Made by a program: the position numbers and the translations under genes. Below the pieces are notes generated by a model. That model did not search any database. It saw nothing but the letters and a program-made list of their open reading frames with translations, and was not told the DNA's origin. From NCBI RefSeq assembly GCF_003403315.2, contig NZ_CP048407.1, positions 992,001 to 1,056,000 on the forward strand: a DNA stretch of 64,000 nucleotides. Direction: 5' to 3'. The stretch's first letter is position 1. Each line of letters opens with the position of its first letter. The stretch comes from Thermaerobacter sp. PB12/4term (GTDB taxonomy: Bacteria; Bacillota; Sulfobacillia; Thermaerobacterales; Thermaerobacteraceae). Below, piece after piece: positions 34,888 through 45,147 of this stretch.

Positions 34888-37800
34888 TCACGCCGCCCGG
34901 CCCGTCAGGGCTGCCCACCAGCGATCCCAGTCCACCCGGAACACCCCGGGCCCGATGGGCAGGATGGCCTGCCCGCCATCGTCACCATCGTCGCCACCCT
35001 CGCCACCCTGGCTCCCGCCGTTTTCCGCCGCCACCACCTCGACCACGATGGTGATGTGCTCCGCCGGATGGTTCGGGTGGGAAATGTCGATCTGGTGTTG
35101 CGCCGGCTGGTCGAAGGTGAAGGCGAGCCGGACCGCCCCGTTGGCCCGCACCTTAACCGGCCGCATCGGCCGGCCATCGACCAAGATCACCACGTTGTCG
35201 TGATTCTGGCCGATACCATCCTCAATGGTAAGCTCAAGCGGCTGGCCGGCCCCCACCTGCACGGGCGCCGCGGGACCGGTGGCGCCTGCGTCGCCCAGCA
35301 GCCGGACGGTCACCGTGGCGCCTTGGTCACCACGGCCCCCGCCGTTGCCGCCGTTGCCACCGTTCCCGCCACCCTGGCCGGGTGCCGCCCCCTGGACGGT
35401 GACCAGCAGGCGGACCACCAGGGTGGTCTTCCCGCCGTCGGGGGCGGTGGACGTGGCGGTGATCCGGTACTCCTGCTGGCCCGGCTCTGCGGGCAGGGTC
35501 AGCGGGACCTCCACGCTTTGCAGGGCGCCCACCTGGATCTGCCGGTCCGGCAAGGGCACGCTGACCTGATGGTCACGGCCGGCCACGTCCGTGAGGCGGA
35601 CGGTCACGGTGGCGCCCGGGGCCCCGGTCACCGCCATCTCGCCGGGGACCGCGCCCTGGGGGGTGAGCCAGATCTCGTTGGGACCTCTGTCCCGCTGGAA
35701 CACCGGCGACGCGGCGCACGACGCCTTCTCCGGATCGGGCGGCATCAGGGCGTAGTCCTTGGGTTCGGGCGCGTTCTCCGGCAGATTCGCCAGGGGCCGG
35801 TTGAAGAAGGCCTTCTCCTGCGGTGTGCACGCGCAGTTGGGCGCGTAGAGGAACTCGGGGTTCTCCGCGCAGACGGGCATCTTCACCCACAGGTTTTCGG
35901 CCTCGGTGGGCTGGGTGCCGGCGATGAAGACCTCCCGGTACTGGAATTCCTCCGGGCAGTTGGGCCCGGGCAAGAGCCCCGTGTTGGCGCAGACGGTGGC
36001 GGTCACGATGCCCCGGGGCGGGTCGAACCAGCGCACGGGCTTGCCCTCGTGGGCCGCGGCCATGATGCGGCCCCAGATGGGGCCGGGGACGCCGGCGCCC
36101 GACGCACCGCGCGGCAGGCTGCGGACCTTGTCGTTGTACTCGTCATAGCCCACCCATACCGCCGCGGCGTACTGGGGCGTGAAGCCGACGAACCAGACGT
36201 CCCGGTCCTGATGGGTGCCCGTCTTGCCGGCGGCCGGACGGCGGAAGTAGTTGTTGTGCACGCTGTAGCCGGTGCCCGACGACGGCTGGTAGAGCGGGAT
36301 GCCGGCGGGGAAGCGGTGCGGTTCCATCACGTCGCGCATCATGTCGGCCAGCAGGTAGGCCACCTTCTCGTCCACCACGGCCTCCTTGTGGCTCTGGTGG
36401 CGGTACAGCACCCGGCCCTGGGCGTCCCGGATCTCCGACACGATGTAGGCGGGTTCCCGCACGCCCCCGCGGGCCAGGGTGGCGTAAGCGTCGGCCACCT
36501 CCAGCGGGGTGACCCCGTTGGTGAACCCCCCGAGGGCCAGGGGGGAAATATCCCGGTCCTTCTCGACCAGATTCAGCCCCAGCCGCCGGCCGAACTCCCA
36601 GGCCTGGTCAACGCCCACCAGCTGGACGGCCTGGATGGCCACGGTGTTGATGGACCGCTTCAGACCGAAGCGGAAGGGTGTGAAGCCGAAGTACCGGTCG
36701 TCGTAGTTGCCGATGGGTTTGGTGGAACCGCCCGAGGGCACCACCTGGATCACATCGTCCACGGCGGTGGCGGGCGTGTAGCCCGCGGCCAGCGCCGGGC
36801 CGTAGGCGGTCAGGGGCTTGGTGGCCGACCCCAGGCTGCGCCGGGCCGTGGTGGCCCGGTTGAAGTTGCGGGCGCCCAGGGGGCCGTCGTAGAAGCGCCC
36901 GCCCACCAGGGCCACGACCTGGGCCTGTTCCACATCGATGAGGACGGCGGCCGCCTGGGGCCCGCGCAACCGGTCCTCCGGGGTCGGCATGGGGTAGCCC
37001 AGCCGGCGCAGGTGCTCATGCTGGGCGCGGTACGCTGCCCGCTGGAGTTCGGGATCGACCGTGGAATAGATGCGCAGGCCGCCCTGGTAGAGCATGCTTT
37101 CGGCCCGCTGCTGGGCCTCCGACGGGCTGAGCCCGCGGGTTGCCGCCAGCTGTTCGGCCAGGATGCGCTGGGTTTCCTCGATGACGTAATCCACCACGTG
37201 GCCGAAGACGTTCTGGTCCCGCTGGGGATTGTTCGGTGCGGTCTTGGGCCGGTTGCCCAGGACGTCTTCCTCCAGCGCCGCGCGGTACTGCTCTTCGGTA
37301 ATGAAGCCCAGTTCCCGCATCTTGGTCAGGACCAGGCGCTGGCGCTCCTTCCAGCGGCCGTTTTCGGCCCGCTGCTGGTCCTCCGGCGACGGTTCGTCCC
37401 CCGGTTCCGGGATGGGCGGCGGAGGGTAGGCCGACGGGTTCTTGGGGATGCCGGCCAGCACCGCCGCTTCGGCGATGGTGAGTTCCTCCACCGGCTTGCC
37501 GAAGTAGGTGTACGATGCCGCCTGGATGCCGTAGGCCCCGTTCCCGAAGTAGATCTGGTTGAGGTACATCTCCAGGATCTCGTCCTTGGTGAAGCGGCGT
37601 TCCAGCTCGATAGCCAGGATGGCCTCCTGGACCTTGCGCCGCCAGGTCCGGTCCTGGGTCAGGAAGGCGCTGCGGGCCAGCTGCTGGGTGATGGTGCTGG
37701 CACCCTGCAGGTAGCCGCCCCGCAGGTTGTTGATCAGGGCCCGCGCGATGCCGATGGGATCGACCCCGAAGTGATCGTAGAAACGCTCGTCCTCGATGGC

Positions 37801-38115
37801 GATGAAGGCCTGCCGGACGTGTTCGGGGATTTGCTCCAGGGGAACGACGATGCGGTTCTCGGGTCCGTGGATCTCGGTCAGCAGCTCGCCGTGGCGGTCA
37901 TAAATGAAGGACGTTTGGGCCACCTGGGGGCGCAGGGCGGTGATGGGCCCCATGGCCCGCACCGCGCCCATCATGAAACCGGCCGCCAGCACGGTGCCGC
38001 TGATTCCGAACAGGAAGACCAGGAACAGGAAGAGCCGCATCCAGCGAATGCGGCGCCACCATGGCTTGCGCCGCCGCGGGCCACCGCCCGCAGGCGCATG
38101 GGGATAACCGGCCAC
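34888..38115 (-). CDS. class A penicillin-binding protein (PBP1A type)
   Basis: A 1075-residue bifunctional peptidoglycan synthase. A basic cytosolic start is followed by a membrane anchor (about 26-48) and a GT51 glycosyltransferase domain with catalytic [10 protein letters not shown] (Glu108) and [11 protein letters not shown]. The transpeptidase domain has SATK as the SxxK motif, and GKTGTHQD as KTG. The extracellular C-terminal third has a [13 protein letters not shown] cysteine pair and then Ig-like beta regions joined by Gly/Asn-rich linkers. The start GTG 38115 has GGGGGAGGGA upstream. It diverges from tyrS. Confidence 0.93.
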   Translation of the reverse strand: MAGYPHAPAGGGPRRRKPWWRRIRWMRLFLFLVFLFGISGTVLAAGFMMGAVRAMGPITALRPQVAQTSFIYDRHGELLTEIHGPENRIVVPLEQIPEHVRQAFIAIEDERFYDHFGVDPIGIARALINNLRGGYLQGASTITQQLARSAFLTQDRTWRRKVQEAILAIELERRFTKDEILEMYLNQIYFGNGAYGIQAASYTYFGKPVEELTIAEAAVLAGIPKNPSAYPPPPIPEPGDEPSPEDQQRAENGRWKERQRLVLTKMRELGFITEEQYRAALEEDVLGNRPKTAPNNPQRDQNVFGHVVDYVIEETQRILAEQLAATRGLSPSEAQQRAESMLYQGGLRIYSTVDPELQRAAYRAQHEHLRRLGYPMPTPEDRLRGPQAAAVLIDVEQAQVVALVGGRFYDGPLGARNFNRATTARRSLGSATKPLTAYGPALAAGYTPATAVDDVIQVVPSGGSTKPIGNYDDRYFGFTPFRFGLKRSINTVAIQAVQLVGVDQAWEFGRRLGLNLVEKDRDISPLALGGFTNGVTPLEVADAYATLARGGVREPAYIVSEIRDAQGRVLYRHQSHKEAVVDEKVAYLLADMMRDVMEPHRFPAGIPLYQPSSGTGYSVHNNYFRRPAAGKTGTHQDRDVWFVGFTPQYAAAVWVGYDEYNDKVRSLPRGASGAGVPGPIWGRIMAAAHEGKPVRWFDPPRGIVTATVCANTGLLPGPNCPEEFQYREVFIAGTQPTEAENLWVKMPVCAENPEFLYAPNCACTPQEKAFFNRPLANLPENAPEPKDYALMPPDPEKASCAASPVFQRDRGPNEIWLTPQGAVPGEMAVTGAPGATVTVRLTDVAGRDHQVSVPLPDRQIQVGALQSVEVPLTLPAEPGQQEYRITATSTAPDGGKTTLVVRLLVTVQGAAPGQGGGNGGNGGNGGGRGDQGATVTVRLLGDAGATGPAAPVQVGAGQPLELTIEDGIGQNHDNVVILVDGRPMRPVKVRANGAVRLAFTFDQPAQHQIDISHPNHPAEHITIVVEVVAAENGGSQGGEGGDDGDDGGQAILPIGPGVFRVDWDRWWAALTGRAA

Positions 38116-38227
38116 GCAGGTCCCTCCCCCTGTGGATGCTCTCCCTCCGGGGAACCTTGCCCGCCCGTCCCGCGCCAGCAGCGGAAGGCGTGCGGCCGGC
38201 GGCGGTGGGGGCCGGTTCGTCCTGCCG

Positions 38228-38233
38228 ATTATA
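38228..38233 (-). promoter_or_regulatory. probable -10 element for the PBP gene
   Basis: TATAAT on the minus strand, 113 bases ahead of the PBP start. No good -35 at normal spacing. A TATATT near 38301-38306 on the plus strand may belong to tyrS but also lacks a well-placed -35. Confidence 0.4.
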
Positions 38234-38351
38234 CCACGGGCATATTTCGCTGCCCGGCCGCGCCGTCCCCCCGGAGCGCGCCTTGTCAGTCCATGCCGGT
38301 TATATTACCTTCGTTCCAGTCCGTCGAAGGAAGGGGAACGGTGCAACGGCC

Positions 38352-39590
38352 ATGGCCCAACCGGGTGGCCCGGCACTCCCGGCCCGCGAGCAGCTGGAGC
38401 TGCTCCGCCGCGGAGCCGCGGAGATCGTTTCGGAAGAGGAGCTCTTGCAGAAGCTGCAGCGGTCCGTGGAAACGGGCCGGCCTCTACGGGTGAAGCTGGG
38501 GCTTGATCCCACCGCTCCCGACCTGCACATCGGCCATACGGTGGTGCTGCGCAAGCTGCGGCAGTTCCAGGACCTTGGGCACCAGGTGGTCCTGATCATC
38601 GGCGATTTCACCGGCCGCATCGGCGACCCGACGGGCAAGTCGGTGACCCGCCCGCAGCTGACGGAGGAACAGGTCCGGGCCAACGCCCGCACCTACGCCG
38701 AGCAGCTGGGGCGCATCCTGGACATGGAGCGGACGGAGCTCACCTTCAACGCCCGGTGGCTCGGGCCCATGACCTTCGCCGATGTGATCCGCCTGGCGGC
38801 CCGGTATACCGTGGCCCGCATGCTGGAGCGGGACGACTTCGCCCAGCGCTATCGGGAAGGGCGGCCCATCGCCATCCACGAGTTCCTCTACCCGCTGGCC
38901 CAGGCCTACGACTCGGTGGCGGTGCGCGCCGACGTGGAGCTGGGCGGGACGGATCAGAAGTTCAATCTTCTGGTCGGCCGGGAGATTCAGCGCGAGTACG
39001 GCCAGGAGGCCCAGGTGGCCCTGTTGATGCCCCTCTTGGAGGGCACCGACGGCAAGGACAAGATGTCCAAGTCGCTGGGGAACTACATCGCCATCGCCGA
39101 CCCGCCGGGCGAGATGTTCGGCAAGACCATGTCCATCCCCGACGAGCTGATCGTCAAGTACATGGTGCTGGCCACGGATCTGGACATGGGCGAGATCCGC
39201 CGGCTGGAGCAGGGCATGGCCTCCGGTCAGGTGAACCCGCGGGATGCCAAGCTCCGCCTGGCCCACGCCCTGGTGCGGATGTACCACGGCCGGGCGGCGG
39301 CCGATGCGGCCCAGGAGGAGTTCCTGCGGGTCTTCAGCCGGCACGAGCTGCCGGCCGAGATGCCCGAGGTGGTGCTGCCGGCCCCGCGCCTGGATGCCGT
39401 ACGGCTGCTGCGCGCGGCCGGCATGGCGCCGTCGAACAGCGAGGCCCGCCGCCTGATCGAGCAGGGCGCCGTGCGCCTGGACGGCCAGCGGGTGGCTTCC
39501 CCCCAGGACGAACTGGCCCCCGCGGACGGGGCCGTCCTTCAGGTGGGCAAGCGGCGGTTCGCGCGGCTGCGGTTGCCGGGTTCCCGCTAG
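38352..39590 (+). CDS. tyrS: tyrosyl-tRNA synthetase
   Basis: A 412-residue class I synthetase. The HIGH motif (residues 59-62, in [10 protein letters not shown]) and KMSKS (about 237-241) are intact. The C-terminus carries an S4 RNA-binding domain ([18 protein letters not shown]). With HIGH rather than HLGH and a [10 protein letters not shown] segment, it looks like the TyrZ-type clade of bacterial TyrRS. It joins tyrosine to tRNA-Tyr in the cytosol. ATG 38352 is about 13 bases after AAGGAAGGGGA. No T-box is seen upstream, unlike thrS and pheS in this window. Confidence 0.95.
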   Translation: MAQPGGPALPAREQLELLRRGAAEIVSEEELLQKLQRSVETGRPLRVKLGLDPTAPDLHIGHTVVLRKLRQFQDLGHQVVLIIGDFTGRIGDPTGKSVTRPQLTEEQVRANARTYAEQLGRILDMERTELTFNARWLGPMTFADVIRLAARYTVARMLERDDFAQRYREGRPIAIHEFLYPLAQAYDSVAVRADVELGGTDQKFNLLVGREIQREYGQEAQVALLMPLLEGTDGKDKMSKSLGNYIAIADPPGEMFGKTMSIPDELIVKYMVLATDLDMGEIRRLEQGMASGQVNPRDAKLRLAHALVRMYHGRAAADAAQEEFLRVFSRHELPAEMPEVVLPAPRLDAVRLLRAAGMAPSNSEARRLIEQGAVRLDGQRVASPQDELAPADGAVLQVGKRRFARLRLPGSR

Positions 39591-39758
39591 GTGAACCGAG
39601 GGACGGCCCGGGGCCGGGGCAGGGGCGGCCCCACCCGGTGCAGCGCCGGGTCCCCGGTGCCCCGCTGCCGCCGGGGCCGGCGGCCGGCCCGCCGGTGGGT
39701 GCGCGCCGGCTCCGGTGGCCTCCTCCGTTCAGGCGCTGTTCACGCCCGCATACACATA

Positions 39759-39787
39759 CCCCGGGACCGGCTCGGCCGGTCCCGGGG
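39759..39787. other. perfect 12-bp inverted repeat at the yunB 5' end
   Basis: CCCCGGGACCGG and its complement with a five-base loop. No T-run follows, so it is a poor terminator. A CATACACAT lies directly upstream (39749-39757) and resembles a sigma-E -10; no matching -35 was found. Confidence 0.5.
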
Positions 39788-39798
39788 CGGTGACAGCA

Positions 39799-40491
39799 TT
39801 GGCCTACGTGCGCCGCAGGACCCGCCGGCGGTCCGGGGTGGGGTGGCCGCCCCGGCTGCGCCTGGGGCCGCGCGGGGTGGTGGTGCTGGCCCTGCTGGTC
39901 CTCGCGGGGATCGGCTGGGCGGCGGACCGCGCTCTGGCGCCGGCCCTCATGGCCGTTGCCCGGCGGGAAGCGGAGATCCGGGCGGTGGAGGCCATCGGTG
40001 CCGCCGTGGAAGCGGAGATCGCCGGCCGGTACCAGCCCGAGGACGTGATCCGGGTGCGGTACGACGGCGGCCGGCCGGTGTTCGTCCAGGTGAACACCCC
40101 GCTGATCGTCGACGTCCAGGCCCGGGTGATGCGGGCCGTACAGGACCGGCTCAACCACCTCCGGTCGGTGCCTGTGGTGATCCCCCTGGGGGCGGCCCTC
40201 GGGAATCCCCTGGTGGCCGGCTGGGGTCCCGGTGTGCCCGTACGCATCCTGCCCCTGGGCCGGGTGGACGTGGACGTTCAGAGCCGGTTCGACGGAGCGG
40301 GCATCAACCAGGTGCGCCACCGGGTGGTGCTGGTGATCCGCACCTCCGTGCGCGTGGCCATCCCCCTGTACGGCGATACCGTCCCGGTGGAGGTCCCGGT
40401 CCCCCTGGTGGAGACGGTGATACCGGGCGAGGTGCCGCCCTGGGTGGTCCCGTGGCCGGGCGGCGCGCCGGGGTCGGGTGGCCCACCGTAG
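39799..40491 (+). CDS. yunB: YunB-like sporulation protein
   Basis: About 230 residues. One membrane helix near the N-terminus (GVVVLALLVLAGIGWAA), then an outer domain with the YunB pattern: VIPLGAALGNPLVAGWGPGVP, DVDVQSRFDGAGINQVRHRV, and a VRVAIPLYGDTVPVEVPVP segment. YunB is needed for sporulation in Bacillus and is a sigma-E regulon member; molecular function unknown. The start is uncertain: TTG 39799 has GGTGA six bases upstream, while GTG 39715, GTG 39790 and GTG 39808 are in-frame alternatives. The first option begins after a strong hairpin. Confidence 0.75.
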   Translation: MAYVRRRTRRRSGVGWPPRLRLGPRGVVVLALLVLAGIGWAADRALAPALMAVARREAEIRAVEAIGAAVEAEIAGRYQPEDVIRVRYDGGRPVFVQVNTPLIVDVQARVMRAVQDRLNHLRSVPVVIPLGAALGNPLVAGWGPGVPVRILPLGRVDVDVQSRFDGAGINQVRHRVVLVIRTSVRVAIPLYGDTVPVEVPVPLVETVIPGEVPPWVVPWPGGAPGSGGPP

Positions 40492-40730
40492 GGCGCTCCC
40501 CATGAGAGGCCCTCACCATAGGCTGGGAGCCTGCTACGCCGGGCGCGGACGGGCCCGCGGATCGCCCCCGCAGCCGCCGGCGCCCTGGCCGCCTCGCCAG
40601 GGATCGGGGCCGTGCGGCCCCGTTTCCAAGTTTGCCGATCATGGTATGCTGGATTTGGGCGGGAGCCCTTCCCGCCGGTCCCAGCTTTCGGGGTCGTCAT
40701 TCTGGCATCTGCAAACGGGAGGTCACGGCC

Positions 40731-41696
40731 TTGGCCGACGTCAAGCAGCAGGCGGGTCGCGTGGCGACCGACGTCCTGCAACTGGTGGGCGCGACGCCGG
40801 TGGTGCGCCTCAACAAGGTGATCCCCCGCGACAGCGCCGAGGTCTGGGTCAAGCTGGAGTCGTACAACCCCGCCGGGTCCGTGAAGGACCGCATCGCCCT
40901 GAGCATGATCGAAGCCGCCGAGCGGGATGGCCGCCTCAAGCCGGGCTACACCATCGTGGAGCCCACCAGCGGCAACACCGGCATCGGCCTGGCCATGGTG
41001 GCCGCGGTCAAAGGGTACCGCCTGCTGCTGGTGATGCCCGAGACCATGTCCCTGGAGCGCCGGGCGCTGCTGCGCGCCTACGGTGCCGAGCTGGTCCTCA
41101 CCCCCGGGGCCGAGGGCATGGCGGGCGCCATCCGCAAGGCGCAGGAGCTGGTGGCGGAGCATCCGACGTACTTCATGCCGATGCAGTTTGACAACCCCGC
41201 CAACCCCGAGATCCACCGCCGGACCACCGCCCGGGAGGTCCTGGAGCAGATGGACGGGCACCTGGATGCCTTCGTCGCCGGGGTGGGAACGGGCGGCACC
41301 CTGACGGGAGTGGGGGAGGTGCTCAAGGAGCAGCTGCCCGGGTGCCTGGTGGTGGCGGTCGAACCGGCCGGTTCGGCCGTGCTCTCGGGCGGGGAGCCGG
41401 GGCCCCACCGCATCCAGGGCATCGGGGCCGGGTTCGTCCCGCGGGTGCTGAACCGGCAGGTGATCGACCGCGTCATCCCCGTCCGGGATGAGGACGCGGT
41501 GATCATGATGCGCCGCCTTGCCCGGGAGGAAGGACTTCTGGCCGGCATCTCGTCGGGCGCGGCGGCATGGGCCGCGCGGCAGGTGGCGCGGGAACTGGGT
41601 CCGGGCCGGCGGGTGCTGGCGGTGCTGCCCGACACCGGGGAGCGCTACCTCTCCATGATGGAAGACCTGGCCGCCTTCGTCCGCGACGAGGAGTAA
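40731..41696 (+). CDS. cysK: cysteine synthase A (O-acetylserine sulfhydrylase)
   Basis: A 321-residue PLP enzyme that makes L-cysteine from O-acetylserine and sulfide. The PLP lysine is Lys52 in NPAGSVKDR. Other family segments: [36 protein letters not shown] and [14 protein letters not shown] 40731 is chosen because GGGAGGT lies 7 bases upstream and the protein then starts at the usual place. A weak promoter (TTTCCA, 16 bases, TATGCT at 40645-40650) may drive it. No T-box or other riboswitch was recognised upstream. Confidence 0.94.
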   Translation: MADVKQQAGRVATDVLQLVGATPVVRLNKVIPRDSAEVWVKLESYNPAGSVKDRIALSMIEAAERDGRLKPGYTIVEPTSGNTGIGLAMVAAVKGYRLLLVMPETMSLERRALLRAYGAELVLTPGAEGMAGAIRKAQELVAEHPTYFMPMQFDNPANPEIHRRTTAREVLEQMDGHLDAFVAGVGTGGTLTGVGEVLKEQLPGCLVVAVEPAGSAVLSGGEPGPHRIQGIGAGFVPRVLNRQVIDRVIPVRDEDAVIMMRRLAREEGLLAGISSGAAAWAARQVARELGPGRRVLAVLPDTGERYLSMMEDLAAFVRDEE

Positions 41697-41941
41697 GCCG
41701 CGCCGCGGGCAGGCAGGGGATGCCCTGCTCCCCCTCCGTCCCGCGAGCCGGCCCCGCCGGCCGGCGGCCCCGGGGGACCTGCCGCCGGGAGGGGGGCCGC
41801 CCGGCAGGATGCCGCGGCCCCGGAGGGCCGTGCTACAATAGGGCGCGGCGACAGGGCGCGGCCCCGGCTGCGGCTGGCCATGGTGCCGGCCGCAGCGTGC
41901 ATTCATCCTGCATTCGGCACGTCACGGGAGGATGAAGGAGC

Positions 41942-42688
41942 ATGGCCGGGCACTCCAAGTGGGCCAACCGCAAGCACCGCAAGGCTCGGCAGGACGCGAA
42001 GAAGGGGAAGATCTTCTCCAAGCTGGCCCGGGAGATCATCACCGCCGTGCGGCAGGGCGGCGGGGATCCGGAGGCCAATCCCCGCCTGCGCCTGGCGCTG
42101 GAACGGGCGCGCCAGTTCAGCATGCCGGCGGAGAACATCGAGCGGGCCATCAAGCGCGGTCTGGGCGAGTCCGATGCGGAGAGCTACGAAGAACTCATCT
42201 ACGAAGGCTACGGACCCGGCGGCGTGGCCCTCATGCTGGAGATCCTGACCGACAACCGCAACCGCAGCGCCGGCGAGATCCGGCACATCTTCGCCAAGCA
42301 TGGCGGCAACCTGGGCGAGAGCGGGTGCGTGGCCTGGATGTTCGACCGCAAGGGCGTGATCACCGTCCCTGCCCAGGGAGCGCCGGCGGAAGACGACCTG
42401 CTGCTCCTGGCCGTGGAGGCCGGGGCCGAGGACCTGAAGGCCGAGGACGGCAGCTTCATGATCTACACCGATCCCGATGACCTGCACCGGGTCCGGGAGG
42501 CGCTGGAAAAGGCCGGCGTGCCGGTGGAAGATGCCGGGCTGCGCATGGTCCCCAAGACCGAGGTGAAGGTGGAGGGCAAGGAGGCGGAGCAGCTGCTCCG
42601 CCTGCTGGATGCCCTGGAGGACCACGACGACGTCCAGGAGATTTACGGCAACTTCGAACTGCCCGACGAGCTGCTGGTGGAATCCTGA
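41942..42688 (+). CDS. yebC: YebC/PmpR family regulatory protein
   Basis: A 248-residue protein of the YebC/TACO1 family. The invariant start MAGHSKWANRKHRKARQDAKKGK is present (shown by AGHSKWANRKHRK), followed by MPAENIERAIKRG, then YEGYGPGGVA and NRNRSAGEIRHIFAKHGGNLG. Family members are called transcriptional regulators, and recent work on others points to a ribosome role at difficult sequences. Both are from outside this sequence. In this genome, with many Pro-rich proteins, the second role is worth testing. ATG 41942 follows GGAGGATGAAGGAG. Confidence 0.95.
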   Translation: MAGHSKWANRKHRKARQDAKKGKIFSKLAREIITAVRQGGGDPEANPRLRLALERARQFSMPAENIERAIKRGLGESDAESYEELIYEGYGPGGVALMLEILTDNRNRSAGEIRHIFAKHGGNLGESGCVAWMFDRKGVITVPAQGAPAEDDLLLLAVEAGAEDLKAEDGSFMIYTDPDDLHRVREALEKAGVPVEDAGLRMVPKTEVKVEGKEAEQLLRLLDALEDHDDVQEIYGNFELPDELLVES

Positions 42689-42876
42689 ACGGGCCCGGCC
42701 GGTCCGGGGAAGGCGGCCCGCCGCGGCCCGCGACGGCATCCCTGCGGTATCGGGGGCCGCGGGCGGCGCGATGGTCACCGGGCATCGCGGTGGTATAGGG
42801 CAAGGCCCCTCCGGGCATCCTCGCCTTCCAGAAGAAGTGCCCGCCGCCGGGCGGGTACGGTTTGGGAGGCGGGCCA

Positions 42877-43461
42877 GTGGGATTGGGGCGCAGGCAGGCG
42901 GTGGCGGCCACACTGGTGGCGGTGGCCATCCTGGGCGGGGTGGCCGCGGGCGCCTACTGGTGGCGGCTGGATGCCGGGCGGGACGAACCGGCGCCGGCCG
43001 CCCGAAAGCCTGCGCCGCCCGTACGGGCCACCACCCTGACGGCGGAGACCCGGCTGGTGGAGCGAACCCGGTACCCGGCTTGCCGGGGCGTGGTGCTGGA
43101 GACGGAGCGGCCGCCCACCGCCCTGGAAGCAGGCTGGCACGTGGCCGACCTCTTGCGCAGCCGCGACACCTGGCGGCTGGTGGAGGCTACGCCCGACCGC
43201 GTGGTCCTGGAGCGGGAGGTCCGGGAGCCGTGCCCGCCCCAGGCTTGGCTGCGGTACCGCACGGTGGGCCTGCACCAGGGGCGGGTGGCGGTGTTCTACG
43301 GCCGGCCCGACGACAAGGGTGACGGCCTCGGGCCCCTGCGCCTGCTGACCACCGTGCCCGAGGAGCGCCTCCTGCCCGGCGACCGGCGCCGCCTGGAGCG
43401 AGGCATGGTGGTGGAAGGCGAGGCCGAGGCCTGGCATGTGCTGGAGAGCCTGACCCCGTAG
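42877..43461 (+). CDS. bofC: BofC-like forespore regulator
   Basis: About 194 residues. One membrane helix or uncleaved signal at about 7-28, then a C-terminal BofC domain: VGLHQGRVAVFYGRPD, LRLLTTVPEERLLPGDRRRLERGMVV and an end with WHVLESL. BofC acts between forespore and mother cell in Bacillus to hold back pro-sigma-K processing by inhibiting SpoIVB. In Bacillus bofC lies next to ruvA-ruvB-queA-tgt-yajC, as here, which supports the call. GTG 42877 has GGGAGG 7 bases upstream and is preferred over TTG 42862. Confidence 0.75.
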   Translation: MGLGRRQAVAATLVAVAILGGVAAGAYWWRLDAGRDEPAPAARKPAPPVRATTLTAETRLVERTRYPACRGVVLETERPPTALEAGWHVADLLRSRDTWRLVEATPDRVVLEREVREPCPPQAWLRYRTVGLHQGRVAVFYGRPDDKGDGLGPLRLLTTVPEERLLPGDRRRLERGMVVEGEAEAWHVLESLTP

Positions 43462-43921
43462 CTGCGGCCCGTCGCCGGCGGCCGCGAACGGGCTGGAACC
43501 ACCTCTCGCTGGAGGCCGCGGGTGGAGTCCCGTTCCGGAGGCCGCGGTCCCGTTGACTGGATGAGACTGGGCCAAGGGGCGCCCGCTCCCGTTCCGGCGC
43601 CCTTTCGACGTTCTTGCCACGCCCTTTCCATGCTGCCTTCCAGGCCGCTTCCCAGGCCGCTGCGCAGGCGTCCTGCACCCGCCCAGATGGGACCCAGGCC
43701 GTGATCGGCCGCCCGGGACGGGCGGGCCCTCCCATGGCCAGGCCGGGGCCCGGCGCGGCCGGTCGGGGCGGCCCTTCCCTGCCATGCCGCTGCGGTGGAC
43801 CACCCCGGCTCCGCCGCCACGGGGTCCGGCGCCCCACGGTCCTCGGCGCGGCCCTTGCCTTTCCACAAGGAACCACCCTGCCACCTGTCGAACCCCCACC
43901 GGATGAACGGAGGGATGAGCG
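43462..43921. other. long intergenic region between bofC and ruvC
   Basis: 460 bases, GC-rich. It contains a short 12-base-period repeat (CAGGCCGCT twice, then CAGGCG, about 43640-43670). Open frames on either strand are Arg/Gly/Pro-rich and show no family. No promoter or terminator could be set with both elements. Confidence 0.4.
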
Positions 43922-44485
43922 TTGCAGGTGCTGGGCATCGACCCGGGGACGGCGACCATGGGCTTCGGCGTCGTGGCGGTGGCCGGTACCACCCTGGTGC
44001 CCGTGACGTATGGCGTGATCCGCACGCCGGCGAGCCAGCCCCCGGCTCAGCGCCTGGCCGCCATCTACCGGGATCTCCAGGAGCTGCTCCGCCGCTACCA
44101 GCCCCAGGCGATGGCGGTGGAGCGCCTGTTCCTCCAGAAGAACCGGTCCAGCGCCCTGCACGTGGGTCAGGCCCGGGGCGTTGCCCTGCTGGCAGCGGCC
44201 CAGGCGGGGCTTCCCGTCCACGAGTACGCTCCCCACGAGGTCAAGCAGGCGGTGGTGGGGTACGGCCGCGCCTCCAAGGTCCAGGTGCAGCGCATGGTGC
44301 AGGCGCTGCTCGGGCTCGCCCGGCCGCCCGTACCCGACGATGCCGCCGATGCCCTGGCGGTGGCCGTGTGTTGCCTGCATGCCCAGACCTCGGCCTGGGC
44401 AGGGACCGGGGCCCCGGGGCGGGGCGGATCGCGGAGCCTTCCGGCCGGCGGTGCGGCACCGTTCCAGAGGGGGGCGATCCGGTGA
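43922..44485 (+). CDS. ruvC: crossover junction endodeoxyribonuclease RuvC
   Basis: A 187-residue Holliday junction resolvase. The RNase H-like fold opens with VLGIDPGTATMGFG (Asp7 as first metal ligand), followed by MAVERLFLQKNRSSALHVGQARG (Glu ligand) and the pair of acidic residues in PDDAADALAVAV. The first 160 residues are the full enzyme; the last 30 are a Gly/Ala/Ser tail. TTG 43922 is the start, with GGAGGGATG upstream. The stop overlaps ruvA by 4 bases (GTGA). Confidence 0.95.
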   Translation: MQVLGIDPGTATMGFGVVAVAGTTLVPVTYGVIRTPASQPPAQRLAAIYRDLQELLRRYQPQAMAVERLFLQKNRSSALHVGQARGVALLAAAQAGLPVHEYAPHEVKQAVVGYGRASKVQVQRMVQALLGLARPPVPDDAADALAVAVCCLHAQTSAWAGTGAPGRGGSRSLPAGGAAPFQRGAIR

Positions 44486-45147
44486 TCGCCTTCTTGCGCG
44501 GCGAGCTGGCCGGTTTCCACGGTGATGAAGCCTGGATCGACGTGGGCGGGGTGGGCTTCCGGGTAGCGGTCTCCCGCCAGACCCAGCGCCGGCTGCCGCC
44601 GGTGGGTGAGCCCGTGCGGCTCCTCACCCGGCTGGTGGTCCGGGAAGACCAGTGGTCCCTCTACGGCTTTGCCACGGCCGACGAGCAGGCGGCCTTCGAC
44701 GCCCTGGTGGCCGTGTCGGGGGTCGGCCCGCGGGTGGCCCTCTCGGTGCTGTCGGTCCTGACCCCGGAAGACCTGCGGCGGGCCGTGGTCCTCCAGGATC
44801 CGGCCCTGCTGACCCGGGTGCCCGGGGTCGGGCCCAAGCTGGCCCGGCGGCTGCTGACGGAATTGCGCGACCGGCTGGGCCAGCCGCTGGCGGAGGACGG
44901 CGCCACGGGCGGCCTGGCCGCCACGGGCACGGCGGGCGCGGTCCCTTCGCCGGGCGCCGGCGAAGCCTCGCCCCGGGACGATGCCCTGGCGGCCCTAGAG
45001 GCCCTGGGTTACAGCCGCGCTGAGGCCGAGGGTGCCCTGGCGGCGGTGGCCGGCCAGGTCGAACCGGGCGCCCCGGCGGCGGCCTGGGTGCGGGCCGCCC
45101 TGCGGGCCCTGGCCGGCGCCCGAGCGGCGGGAGGTGCGGCCCGGTGA
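44482..45147 (+). CDS. ruvA: Holliday junction DNA helicase subunit RuvA
   Basis: A 221-residue protein. It has an N-terminal OB-fold (FLRGELAGF onward), helix-hairpin-helix motifs at [14 protein letters not shown] and [13 protein letters not shown], and a C-terminal RuvB-binding helical domain ([19 protein letters not shown]). Two tetramers hold the junction. A Gly/Ala-rich linker of about 30 residues (about 145-175) replaces the shorter acidic one of other species. GTG 44482 overlaps ruvC, and the stop overlaps ruvB by 4 bases, so ruvC-ruvA-ruvB are translationally coupled. Confidence 0.96.
   Translation: MIAFLRGELAGFHGDEAWIDVGGVGFRVAVSRQTQRRLPPVGEPVRLLTRLVVREDQWSLYGFATADEQAAFDALVAVSGVGPRVALSVLSVLTPEDLRRAVVLQDPALLTRVPGVGPKLARRLLTELRDRLGQPLAEDGATGGLAATGTAGAVPSPGAGEASPRDDALAALEALGYSRAEAEGALAAVAGQVEPGAPAAAWVRAALRALAGARAAGGAAR

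Noticed and set aside
43296-43868. Minus-strand frame across the bofC-ruvC gap
   Set aside because: Overlaps the bofC C-terminal domain, Arg/Gly/Pro-rich, no ribosome site of note.
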